A stretch of 64,000 bases of DNA, taken from positions 248,001-312,000 of the forward strand of contig NZ_BJTV01000006.1 of NCBI RefSeq assembly GCF_007176755.1. Direction: 5' to 3'. The stretch is from Streptomyces sp. 1-11. GTDB lineage: Bacteria > Actinomycetota > Actinomycetes > Streptomycetales > Streptomycetaceae. The notes below the pieces were generated by a model. It was not told the origin of the DNA, did no database searches, and saw nothing but the letters and a program-made list of their open reading frames with translations. The position numbers were made by a program, and so were the translations under genes. Below are positions 54,286-62,545 of this stretch, one piece after another; position 1 is the stretch's first letter; each line of letters starts with the position of its first letter.

Positions 54286-54450
54286 TCAGTCGTCCTTCTG
54301 CTTGTAGCCGCGCAGCAGGAACCATGCGGTCAGCGCGCAGCCGAGGAACATCACGATCAGGACGATGCGGAGCAGGTTGCCCGATCCGTGCTGCTGGACT
54401 GCGGTGCCGGCGGCCTCGGTCAGCCAGGTGGCCGGGGGGCGGTACTCCAT
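54286..54450 (-). CDS. Second 54-residue single-pass membrane microprotein
   Basis: It starts [18 protein letters not shown], followed by a helix ([21 protein letters not shown]) and ends RGYKQKDD. A perfect AAGGAG site lies 8 nt before the ATG, strong evidence that it is translated. It is divergent from the M48 protease gene and lies 140 bp upstream of the other microprotein. It has the same length and layout as its neighbour but no clear sequence identity. Confidence 0.75.
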   Translation of the reverse strand: MEYRPPATWLTEAAGTAVQQHGSGNLLRIVLIVMFLGCALTAWFLLRGYKQKDD

Positions 54451-54552
54451 GACGTGGTCTCCTTCGCTGTACTGCCCGTCCACGGTAACTCCGCCTAGGC
54501 TGGCCCTCGCCTCGGGGGCGACGGTGGCACTGACACGCACATGGGGGAAGAC

Positions 54553-55695
54553 ATGTCCGACGACGGCCGTGAGCAGACCGGGCGCGAGCACGTGCCCAGC
54601 AGGCAGCGCAGGCGCTTCCCGGGGATCTCCTCGCGCGCGTACGAGCATCCGGCCGACCGGTCGGCCCTGGTGGCGCTGCGCAAGCTGAGCGGCTTCGACA
54701 CCGTGTTCAAGGCGCTCAGCGGGCTGCTGCCGGAGCGGAGCCTGCGGCTGCTGTTCCTGTCCGACTCGGTGCGCGTCTCGGAGCGGCAGTTCGCGCACCT
54801 GCACGACATGCTGCTGGACGCCTGCTACATCCTGGACCTGGAGAAGGTCCCGCCGATGTACGTCACGCAGGACCCGCAGCCGAACGCGATGTGCATCGGC
54901 CTGGACGAGCCGGTCATCGTGCTCACCACCGGCCTCGTCGAGCTGCTCGACGAGGAGGAGATGCGGGCGGTCGTCGGGCACGAGGTGGGGCACGCCCTGT
55001 CCGGACACTCGGTGTACCGCACGGTCCTGCTGTTCCTGACGACGCTGGCCCTGAAGGTCGCCTGGATACCGCTGGGCAACCTCGCGGTCATGGCGCTGGT
55101 GACGGCGCTCAGGGAGTGGTTCCGCAAGTCGGAGCTGTCGGCGGACCGGGCCGGGCTGCTGGTGGGCCAGGATCTGCGGGCCTCCATGCGCGGCCTGATG
55201 AAGCTGGCGGGCGGCAACCACCTGCACGAGATGAACGTGGACGCGTTCCTGGAGCAGGCCGAGGAGTACGACGCGGGCGGCGACCTGCGCGACTCGGTGC
55301 TGAAGATCCTGAACGTGCTGCCCCGCTCGCACCCCTTCGCCACCATCCGGGCGGCGGAGCTGAAGAGGTGGGCCGAGTCGCGGGACCACCAGCGGCTGAT
55401 GGACGGCCACTACCCGCGGCGCAGCGAGGACAAGGACGCCTCGGTCGGCGACTCCTTCCGCGAGTCCGCCGCGAGCTACAAGAGCGATGTGAAGGGCTCC
55501 AAGGACCCGCTGATGAAGCTGGTCACGGACCTCGCGGGCGGCGCCGGCGACCTCGGCGGCCGGGTCCGCCGCGGCTTCGACGGCTTCCGCAGTCCGGCCC
55601 CGCCTAAGGACGGACCGCAGAACGGGGACGGACCGCAGAACGGGGACGGACCGCAAGACGGGCCGCGGGGCGCGTCCGGGCAGGACGGGGAGTAG
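54553..55695 (+). CDS. M48-family zinc metalloprotease
   Basis: A protein of about 380 residues with the zinc motif VVGHEVGHALSGHS (HExxH form HEVGH) and a downstream Glu in SELSADRAGLL, the third ligand in M48 enzymes. Two hydrophobic segments follow the motif (VLLFLTTLALKVAWIPLGNLAVMAL), so it is membrane-bound. The C-terminal tail has an 18-bp repeat (55610-55663, G-P-Q-N-G-D). In S. coelicolor this gene lies in the SCO2578-2584 block linked to spore wall formation. The start is ATG at 54553, preceded by GGGGGAA. Confidence 0.88.
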   Translation: MSDDGREQTGREHVPSRQRRRFPGISSRAYEHPADRSALVALRKLSGFDTVFKALSGLLPERSLRLLFLSDSVRVSERQFAHLHDMLLDACYILDLEKVPPMYVTQDPQPNAMCIGLDEPVIVLTTGLVELLDEEEMRAVVGHEVGHALSGHSVYRTVLLFLTTLALKVAWIPLGNLAVMALVTALREWFRKSELSADRAGLLVGQDLRASMRGLMKLAGGNHLHEMNVDAFLEQAEEYDAGGDLRDSVLKILNVLPRSHPFATIRAAELKRWAESRDHQRLMDGHYPRRSEDKDASVGDSFRESAASYKSDVKGSKDPLMKLVTDLAGGAGDLGGRVRRGFDGFRSPAPPKDGPQNGDGPQNGDGPQDGPRGASGQDGE

Positions 55696-55740
55696 CGCCG
55701 GACCCCAACGGCGACGGGGCCCGGCCGGGACGTCGGTCCC

Positions 55741-55884
55741 GGCCTCAGGGCCTCGGCGTGCGGGCTTCGGCGTCAGGGCCTCGGTGTCCGGACTTCGGCC
55801 TCAGGGCCCTCGGCGTGCGGGCTTCGGCGTCGAAGCCTGGGCGTCAGGGCTTCGGCGTCAGGCCTCGGCCTCAGGGCTTCGGCT
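55741..55884. repeat. Degenerate CGGCGTCAGGGCTT-type tandem repeat
   Basis: Irregular repeats of TCAGGGCCTCGGCGTGCGGG and CTTCGGCGTCAGG fill the space between the convergent protease gene and the next gene, running into that gene's last codons. No gene is encoded. It may fold into hairpins that end both transcripts. Confidence 0.7.
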
Positions 55885-56941
55885 GGGCCGCCGCGGCCAG
55901 CGTGCCGCACAGGGCCGTGGCGCCGTCGGCGGCGTAAGGGTCGGTGCCCGCCGGGCCGCCGCCGCGTGCGGTCTGGCCGGCCAGCAGGGGGCGCAGGTAG
56001 GAGGTGGCGTCCTCGGCGCAGGACAGCGGGCCCGCCTGGGTGTGGGAGCTGCCCAGCCGGATCTGGCCGACACGCAGGTCGTCGGGGGTGAACCGGAAGG
56101 CCAGCTCACGGCGGACGGTGAAGAGGGAGACCGCGGCGCCGACGGCGGCGCCTGCCGGCCGCAGGGCGTAGACGAAGACCGCGTCGGCGCTGATCTCCAG
56201 CACGGACGCGTCGGTCTCGTCGGCCCGCAGGGTGCCCTGGGCGCGGATCCGGTCGTCGGCCAGGCGCGCGCGGGAGGGGTCGATGCGGACCAGCCAGCCG
56301 GTCGGGGCGTGGCGGCCGTCCGCCGCCGGGTGGTCGAAGCCGCGGTCGAACTGGTCGAGCTGGTCGGAGTCGACCAGGGACCTCACCGGCCGGACCTGGC
56401 GGCCGGTGAGCACGTCGGGGTCGAGGGAGGAGCGGACCAAATAGTTCCTGGCGATGCTCAGCGCGGCGGTGACCTGGCTGTCCGAGAAGTGCGCGGTGCC
56501 ACGGGAGGCGGGCAGCGGGATTCCCTCGGCGCCGGCCTCGAAGTGGGCGGCCGGGCTGTGCGCGTACAGGTACTCGGCGTCGGCGGCGCCCGGCACCTTG
56601 CCCGGCGGGACCAGCGGGATGACGGTCATCCGCAGCGGTTCGGCGGGGCGCCGGGCCTGCGGGGCGCCGTAGGGGTGGCGGACGCCCATGTAGACCGCGG
56701 TGCAGAAGGCGACGGCGATCAGCAGCAGGAGGAGCAGGGCCTGCCGGGTCAGTCCCCGGCGCAGTCCCGGACGGCGGCGCACGGCGGGCGCGTGGTCGGT
56801 CATGCGCTCCTGCGCGGAGTACTCCTGGAGCCGGGCAGCACGGACGAACGATTCGTCGAAGACGACGGATCGGTACTCGTCCTCACCACCTGCGGGGCCG
56901 CCCTCGGGTGTCCCCTCCGGTGGGTCTCCAGGCCCGCCCAT
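55871..56941 (-). CDS. Membrane protein with SVVFDE motif (SCO2583-like)
   Basis: A 356-residue protein. The cytoplasmic N-terminus has YRSVVFDESFVRAARLQEYSAQER (about 23-46); one helix follows (ALLLLLLIAVAFCTAVYMGV) and then a large extracytoplasmic domain with a conserved-looking core (SDSQVTAALSIARNYLVRSSLDP, LVDSDQLDQFDRGFDHP) and two Cys that may form a disulfide. No known domain. The same motif recurs in the next gene. In S. coelicolor the equivalent proteins are, as I recall, reported to be linked to the Mre/spore-wall machinery. The start is ATG. Confidence 0.75.
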   Translation of the reverse strand: MGGPGDPPEGTPEGGPAGGEDEYRSVVFDESFVRAARLQEYSAQERMTDHAPAVRRRPGLRRGLTRQALLLLLLIAVAFCTAVYMGVRHPYGAPQARRPAEPLRMTVIPLVPPGKVPGAADAEYLYAHSPAAHFEAGAEGIPLPASRGTAHFSDSQVTAALSIARNYLVRSSLDPDVLTGRQVRPVRSLVDSDQLDQFDRGFDHPAADGRHAPTGWLVRIDPSRARLADDRIRAQGTLRADETDASVLEISADAVFVYALRPAGAAVGAAVSLFTVRRELAFRFTPDDLRVGQIRLGSSHTQAGPLSCAEDATSYLRPLLAGQTARGGGPAGTDPYAADGATALCGTLAAAAQPKP

Positions 56942-57030
56942 ACTTTCAGGGTGGGTTCCGGCGGCCTACGGTAAACGCGCCGCCGTACGACAAGTTCTGA
57001 CAGGTTCTCACCAGGAACGCGGGGTGTCCG

Positions 57031-57597
57031 TCAGCGGGACGGCGGGACCGCCGAGACCGCCGGCCGGACGGTGCCGGCGGAGGGGCGCGCCGCCGCTCCC
57101 TGCTCCAGGCCGGTGGAGGCCGGTGACGGCATCCGGTCGCGGGTACCGGAGGAGGCGCCCCGGTAGACGGCGGCGAAGGCCAGCGCGACCATGCCGATGC
57201 CCATCACCAGCGCGAGCACCCAGGCGACGGGCCGGTGCCAGCGGACCTGCTTGCCGTAGGGCCAGAAGGCGCCGTGGTGATCGCCGGGGGCCTGGTCGTC
57301 GTCGTACTCGCCGTCGTCCCGGTCATGCCCGGGTCCGCCGCCCTCGTGGCCGTAGCCGTCGTCGTAGCCGTCGGCTCCGGCGTGGGCGCGGCGGGCTTCC
57401 GCCTCGGAGGCCTCGGCTCTGGCCTGGGCCGCGGCCAGGAGGCGTTCGACGGCGGTCGGCTCGTGCACCACGGCCGCCCGCACGAAGGCCTCGTCGAAGA
57501 CCACGGAGGCGAACTCTTCGTCCGACACCCCGCGGTCGTGGTCGTCGTCGGGCTCCCGGCCGTCCGAGAACGGCGTGCCCCCCACGTCCTCCGGCAC
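57031..57597 (-). CDS. Membrane protein with SVVFDE motif (SCO2584-like)
   Basis: A protein of about 188 residues with FASVVFDEAFVRAAVVHEPTAVERLLAAAQARAE near the N-terminus, a His/Asp/Gly/Tyr-rich cytoplasmic middle (DGYDDGYGHEGGG), one helix (VAWVLALVMGIGMVALAFAAVY) and a short outer tail rich in Pro/Ser/Ala. The start is uncertain: GTG at 57597, or TTG at 57624 with no visible ribosome-binding site. It probably acts with the neighbouring protein that carries the same motif. Confidence 0.72.
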   Translation of the reverse strand: MPEDVGGTPFSDGREPDDDHDRGVSDEEFASVVFDEAFVRAAVVHEPTAVERLLAAAQARAEASEAEARRAHAGADGYDDGYGHEGGGPGHDRDDGEYDDDQAPGDHHGAFWPYGKQVRWHRPVAWVLALVMGIGMVALAFAAVYRGASSGTRDRMPSPASTGLEQGAAARPSAGTVRPAVSAVPPSR

Positions 57598-57706
57598 GCG
57601 TCCAGAGTAGTCCTGGGGGGTCAATTTGGGCAGACGGTACGGAAATTCATCCGCCTGCCGAGACGCCTTCCCGCCGGGTCCGCCCGCCGGCGGGCGCGCG
57701 TCCCCG

Positions 57707-58993
57707 TCAGCGGCGCACGTGCCCGTCGCCGGTGACGATGTACTTCGTGCTGGTCAGCTCCGGCAGCCCCATCGGGCCGCGGGCGTGCAGCTTCTGGGTG
57801 GAGATGCCGATCTCCGCGCCGAAGCCGAACTGGCCGCCGTCGGTGAACCGGGTGGAGGCGTTCACGGCGACGGTGGTGGAGTCGACCAGCTGGGTGAAGC
57901 GGCGGGCCGCCTGCTGGGAGGTGGTGACGATCGCCTCGGTGTGCCCGGAGGTCCACAGCCGGATGTGCTCGACCGCCTTGTCGAGGGAGTCCACGACGGC
58001 GGCGGCGATGTCGTACGACAGGTACTCGGTCTCCCAGTCCTCCGGGGTCGCCTCGACCACGGTGGCCCTGGACTCCTTGGCGTGGGCCAGCACCCGCTCG
58101 TCGCCGTGCACGGTGACGCCCGCATCGGCCAGGGCGTCGAGGGCCCGCGGCAGGAACTCGGCGGCGATGTCCTGGTGCACCAGGAGGGTCTCGGCGGCGT
58201 TGCAGACGCTGACCCGCTGGGCCTTGGAGTTGATCAGGATCTCGATCGCCATGTCGATGTCGGCCTGCGCGTCGACGTAGACGTGGCAGTTGCCGGTGCC
58301 GGTCTCGATGACGGGCACCACGGACTCGCTGACCACCGTCCGGATCAGGGAGGCGCCGCCGCGCGGGATGAGCACGTCGACGAGGCCGCGGGCGCGCATC
58401 AGCTCGCGGACGGAGTCACGGCTCTCGCCCGGCACGAGCTGGACGGCGTCCGCGGGCAGCCCGGCGCCGCCGACCGCGTCCCGGATCACCCGGACGAGGG
58501 CGGTGTTGGACTCGTAGGCGGAGGCCGAGCCGCGCAGCAGGACGGCGTTGCCGGACTTCAGGCACAGCGCGGCGGCGTCCACGGTGACGTTGGGGCGGGC
58601 CTCGTAGACGATGCCGACCACGCCGAGCGGGACGCGGACCTGGCGCAGGTCGATGCCGTTGGGGAGGGTGGAGCCGCGCACCACCTCGCCGACCGGGTCG
58701 GGCAGCTTCGCGACGTCGCGGACGTCGGAGGCGATGGCGCGGACGCGCTCGGGGGTGAGGGTGAGCCGGTCGACCACGGACTCGCTGGTGCCGTTCTCGC
58801 GGGCCTTGGCCACGTCCTGGGCGTTGGCCTCGACGATCTCGCCGGTCCGGACCTCCAGGGCGTCGGCGATGGCGAGCAGCGCGTCGTCCTTCACGGCGCG
58901 CGGGAGCGGCGCGAGGTCGGCGGCGGCGGCCTTGGCCCGGTAGGCGGCCTGGGTGACCGGGGACATGGAGTCGTACGGCGAGAGCGTGGTCAT
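57707..58993 (-). CDS. proA: Glutamate-5-semialdehyde dehydrogenase (gamma-glutamyl phosphate reductase)
   Basis: A 428-residue ProA. The catalytic Cys is in [14 protein letters not shown]; other motifs are [34 protein letters not shown], the NADP-binding region, and the C-terminal [15 protein letters not shown]. It performs the second step of proline synthesis. ATG at 58993 (MTTLSPYD) was chosen; the frame is open to 59041. proB lies further upstream on the same strand. Confidence 0.95.
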   Translation of the reverse strand: MTTLSPYDSMSPVTQAAYRAKAAAADLAPLPRAVKDDALLAIADALEVRTGEIVEANAQDVAKARENGTSESVVDRLTLTPERVRAIASDVRDVAKLPDPVGEVVRGSTLPNGIDLRQVRVPLGVVGIVYEARPNVTVDAAALCLKSGNAVLLRGSASAYESNTALVRVIRDAVGGAGLPADAVQLVPGESRDSVRELMRARGLVDVLIPRGGASLIRTVVSESVVPVIETGTGNCHVYVDAQADIDMAIEILINSKAQRVSVCNAAETLLVHQDIAAEFLPRALDALADAGVTVHGDERVLAHAKESRATVVEATPEDWETEYLSYDIAAAVVDSLDKAVEHIRLWTSGHTEAIVTTSQQAARRFTQLVDSTTVAVNASTRFTDGGQFGFGAEIGISTQKLHARGPMGLPELTSTKYIVTGDGHVRR

Positions 58994-59078
58994 GGTGGGA
59001 AGGGTAGTGCGCGGCGGCGGGCCGTTCAGCCGTCGTCCCACACCGCGAGACGGGTCAAATGGGGGTGAAGCCGCCGCG

Positions 59079-59149
59079 GAACCGTGCCGTGGAGGCGCGC
59101 CGCGGAACCGGGCCGTGGAGGCGCACCGCGCAACCGGGCCGTGGCACCG
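59079..59149. repeat. 26-bp tandem repeat upstream of proA
   Basis: Two full copies (59079-59104 and 59105-59130) and a partial third share GAACCGGGCCGTGGAGGCGC and an ACCGCG end, in the gap between proA and the gene upstream. Confidence 0.75.
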
Positions 59150-59168
59150 GCCCGCGGCACCCGGCCGT

Positions 59169-59618
59169 TCAGAACGGGTGCACCCCTACCGGGGTCGCGG
59201 GCGCGGGGCCGTAGCCCTCGGCGATGCGCTGGTGGTACGTCTCGCGGTCGATGACCTCCAGGCCGACGATCTCCCAGGCCGGCAGCCCCGCGGTCTGCCG
59301 GTGCTCGCCCCACAGCCGCAGCGCGACGGCGGCCGCGTCGTGCAGGTCGCGGGCCTCCTCCCAGTACCGGATCTCCGCGTGGTCGCCGGCGTATCTGCTG
59401 GTCAGCAGGAAGGGGTGGTCTTGGGCGAGCTGCTCGAGGGCGCGCCGCAGGTCGGGCAGCGGCACCTGCTGCCCGGAGACACTGAGGGTGACGTGCCACA
59501 GCCGGGGCAGGTCCCTGGGTGCCTCGCGCTGTTCACAGGCCTCTCCGGCCGCGACGCTCGTCAGAGCACCGCGGGACGCCGTCCCGGGGCGCACTCGTCT
59601 CACGACGGCCTCCTTCAC
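59169..59618 (-). CDS. Conserved hypothetical protein between proA and proB
   Basis: A 149-residue soluble protein: [67 protein letters not shown], then [24 protein letters not shown]. The beta-alpha-beta pattern with paired acidic and His residues suggests a ferredoxin-like or 2H-like fold, but no family is recognised. GTG at 59618 has AAGGG 7 nt upstream. It may be cotranscribed with the pro genes. Confidence 0.78.
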   Translation of the reverse strand: MKEAVVRRVRPGTASRGALTSVAAGEACEQREAPRDLPRLWHVTLSVSGQQVPLPDLRRALEQLAQDHPFLLTSRYAGDHAEIRYWEEARDLHDAAAVALRLWGEHRQTAGLPAWEIVGLEVIDRETYHQRIAEGYGPAPATPVGVHPF

Positions 59619-59763
59619 GCATGGCCCTTGACGGAACGTGTCCCAGCAACATGTCCCCGAGAGAAAGTTGAGCAGGCCGCCGGGCTCCGCGGGGCGGTTT
59701 TACGGAACGTCCCCCACCGGGGGCGTTCCGTACGCCCTGTTCCACGAGGTTGCGCGAGTGGCC

Positions 59764-60900
59764 CTACGGGTGCGCGGGGTGCAGCAGAACCAGGTCGTCC
59801 CGGTGCACGACCTCGCGTTCGTAGGCCGGGCCCAGCTCGCGCGCCAGCTCCCGGGTCGAACGCCCGATCAGCTGGGGGATCTCCTTGGCGTCGAAGTTGA
59901 CGAGTCCCCGGGCCACCGCGCGCCCCGTGCCGTCGCGCAGTTCGACCGGGTCGCCGGCGCTGAACTCGCCCTCCACGGCGGCGATGCCGGCGGGCAGCAG
60001 CGAGGTGCGGCGTTCGACGACCGCCCGGACGGCGCCGTCGTCGAGGGTGAGCGCGCCCTGCGGCGTGGAGGCGTGCTGGAGCCACAGCAGCCGGTCGGCG
60101 GAGCGCCTGCCGGTGGGGTGGAAGTACGTGCCGGTGTCGCCGCCGTTCAGCGCGTCCGCCGCGTGCACGGCGCTGGTCAGCACCACCGGGATGCCCGCGG
60201 CGGCGGCGATCCGGGCGGCCTCGACCTTGGTGACCATGCCGCCGGTGCCGACCCCGGCCTTGCCGGCGCTGCCGATCTCCACCTCGGCGAGGTCCCCGGG
60301 GCCGCGCACCTCGGCTATCCGCGAGGTGCCCGGCTTGCTCGGGTCCCCGTCGTAGACGCCGTCGACGTCGGAGAGCAGCACCAGCAGGTCGGCGTGGACG
60401 AGGTGGGCGACCAGGGCGGCGAGGCGGTCGTTGTCGCCGAAGCGGATCTCGTCGGTGGCGACGGTGTCGTTCTCGTTGACCACCGGCAGGGCGCCCATCG
60501 CCAGCAGCTTGTCCAGCGTGCGCGAGGCGTTGCGGTGGTGCGCGCGGCGGCTCATGTCGTCGCTGGTCAGCAGCACCTGGCCGACCCGGACGCCGTAGCG
60601 GGCGAGGGAGGCGGTGTAGCGGGCGACGAGCAGGCCCTGGCCGACGCTGGCGGCGGCCTGCTGGCGGGCCAGGTCCCTGGGGCGGCGGCGCAGGCCCAGC
60701 GGCGCGAGTCCGGCCGCGATGGCTCCCGAGGAGACCAGGACGATCTCCCGCTCCCCTCCCCCGCGCACCTTGGCGAGGACGTCCACGAGGGCGTCGACGC
60801 GGTCGGCGTCCAGGCCGCCCGCGGCGGTGGTCAGCGACGAGGAGCCCACCTTGACTACGATCCTGCGGGCCGTGCCCACGGCCTGCCTTGCCTCGGTCAC
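59764..60900 (-). CDS. proB: Glutamate 5-kinase
   Basis: A 378-residue ProB of the two-domain form. The amino-acid kinase domain has VVKVGSSSLT, IVLVSSGAIAAGL, NENDTVATDEIRFGDNDRLAALVA and LLSDVDGVYDGDP. A C-terminal PUA domain follows (AGDPVELRDGTGRAVARGLVNFDAKEI). It catalyses the first step of proline synthesis. Divergent promoters should lie in the 200-bp gap to the polysaccharide genes. Confidence 0.95.
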   Translation of the reverse strand: MTEARQAVGTARRIVVKVGSSSLTTAAGGLDADRVDALVDVLAKVRGGGEREIVLVSSGAIAAGLAPLGLRRRPRDLARQQAAASVGQGLLVARYTASLARYGVRVGQVLLTSDDMSRRAHHRNASRTLDKLLAMGALPVVNENDTVATDEIRFGDNDRLAALVAHLVHADLLVLLSDVDGVYDGDPSKPGTSRIAEVRGPGDLAEVEIGSAGKAGVGTGGMVTKVEAARIAAAAGIPVVLTSAVHAADALNGGDTGTYFHPTGRRSADRLLWLQHASTPQGALTLDDGAVRAVVERRTSLLPAGIAAVEGEFSAGDPVELRDGTGRAVARGLVNFDAKEIPQLIGRSTRELARELGPAYEREVVHRDDLVLLHPAHP

Positions 60901-61101
60901 CTTGCCTGCTGTCCCCTCGCCCCGTACCGGCCGCCTCGAGCGGCGAACGCCGCCTGTGCGGCAATTTACGCGAAGGGGGCCGGACGGTGCGCGTCGGTCC
61001 AGTCCCCGGACAGGCGGACGGTAACCGGTTGCTCACGTATCGCGTACGGCAAAAAGGTTGTACCCATTGCCTATAGAAATTAAACGCTTCACCAACTTTA
61101 A

Positions 61102-62517
61102 TTGACTGTCGTGTCATCTACCGTTCGCCATCCCAAGCGCATCCTCCTCCGGTCGGGCAAGAGTCCGTATGACGTCTTCTCCGTGGAGCAGGCCCTCCAC
61201 CAGGACGTCATCGCCACCAACTCCGGCAACCTGATCTTCCAGGACGCCGCCCACAAGATCCTCGAGACACCGGACACCGAGGTGTTCTCGAACGGCGGAC
61301 GTACCGAGGTGGCCGCTGCGGCGCGCATCAACGCGGAGTACGACGCGTTCGTGGTGCCGCTCGCCAACGCCTTCCGCCCGTCCTTCGAGGTCGCCCTGCA
61401 GCGGCTGACCCGGCTGATCTCCAAGCTGCGCATCCCCGTGGTGGTGCTCGGCGTCGGCGCGCAGACCGGCGTGGGCTACGACGCGGCCCGGCTGAAGCGA
61501 ATCGAGCCGACCGTGCGCGACTTCTGCTCGGCGGTGCTGGAGCGCAGCGCCTCGATCGGCGTGCGCGGCGAGTTCACCGAGCAGTACCTGCGGGACATGG
61601 GCTTCAAGGACATCGAGGTCATCGGCTGCCCGTCCCTGTTCATGCACGGCCGTGAACTCGACGTGCGCAAGAAGACCGACGGTCTGACGGCCGAGTCGCG
61701 CATCGCGATCAACGGCTCGCACAGCGCGGTGGGCAAGCAGGGGCTGGGCCGGGTCATCAGCCGCACCCACGAGCGCTACCCCAATCTGCGTTTCATCGGG
61801 CAGAACCTCAGCGACGCCCGGCAGCTGCACTGGCGCGATCTGTCCGACCCGGTCGCCTCCCGGGTGACCGCGATGCCCACGCACCCTGACCACCCGATGT
61901 ACCGGGAGGACAAGGTGCGGGTGTACGTCGACCCGATCACCTGGATCGACGAGCTGCGCCCCTTCGACTTCTCCTTCGGCTCCCGCATCCACGGCAACAT
62001 CGCGGCACTGCTCGCCGGGACGCCCGCGACGGTGCTGTGCGGGGACTCGCGCACGCTGGAGCTGTGCCGCTACTTCGAGATCCCGCACCAGTTGCTGGAG
62101 AAGGTCGGCAAGGACCTGGAGGCGACGGACCCGGCCCGGCTGTACGAGCAGGCCGATTTCAGCGGTCTCGTCGGCAACCACGCGGAGCGGTTCGACCGGT
62201 TCACCGCCTTCCTGGACAAGAACGGGCTGCAGAACACCTTCACGCACGGCGACGGCGGCGCCGCCTTCGACAAGCGGATGCGGTCGCTGTCGTTCCCGCC
62301 GGGCGTGCGCCCGTGGAACGACACGGACCTCACGTCGCTCACCACCCGGTTCGGCTGGCTGCACACCCAGGTCGGCGAGCTGTCCAAGGACAACGAGCGG
62401 CTGCGGCGGGAGGTGGCACGGGCCAAGCGGGTCAAGGACACCGTCCCCGCGCCCGCGGCCTCCGTCTACCGGCGCGCCCGCCGCGTGGTCGGCCGGGCTC
62501 TGCACCCGGGCAAGTAG
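61102..62517 (+). CDS. Polysaccharide pyruvyl transferase family protein
   Basis: A 471-residue protein. It matches the polysaccharide pyruvyl transferase fold: NSGNLIFQDAAHKIL near the N-terminus, VVVLGVGAQTG, SIGVRGEFTEQYLRDMGFKDIEVIGCPSLFM and the C-terminal DFSFGSRIHGNIAALLAGTPATVL, where the conserved SRIHG motif marks the family. The predicted role is ketal pyruvyl addition to a wall glycopolymer or a related modification. The last 60 residues form a basic coiled coil. The start is TTG at 61102, or GTG at 61111; no ribosome-binding site is seen and the upstream sequence is AT-rich. Confidence 0.85.
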   Translation: MTVVSSTVRHPKRILLRSGKSPYDVFSVEQALHQDVIATNSGNLIFQDAAHKILETPDTEVFSNGGRTEVAAAARINAEYDAFVVPLANAFRPSFEVALQRLTRLISKLRIPVVVLGVGAQTGVGYDAARLKRIEPTVRDFCSAVLERSASIGVRGEFTEQYLRDMGFKDIEVIGCPSLFMHGRELDVRKKTDGLTAESRIAINGSHSAVGKQGLGRVISRTHERYPNLRFIGQNLSDARQLHWRDLSDPVASRVTAMPTHPDHPMYREDKVRVYVDPITWIDELRPFDFSFGSRIHGNIAALLAGTPATVLCGDSRTLELCRYFEIPHQLLEKVGKDLEATDPARLYEQADFSGLVGNHAERFDRFTAFLDKNGLQNTFTHGDGGAAFDKRMRSLSFPPGVRPWNDTDLTSLTTRFGWLHTQVGELSKDNERLRREVARAKRVKDTVPAPAASVYRRARRVVGRALHPGK

Positions 62518-62545
62518 CGCGGGCCCGGCGCGGCGCCGGCCGGTC

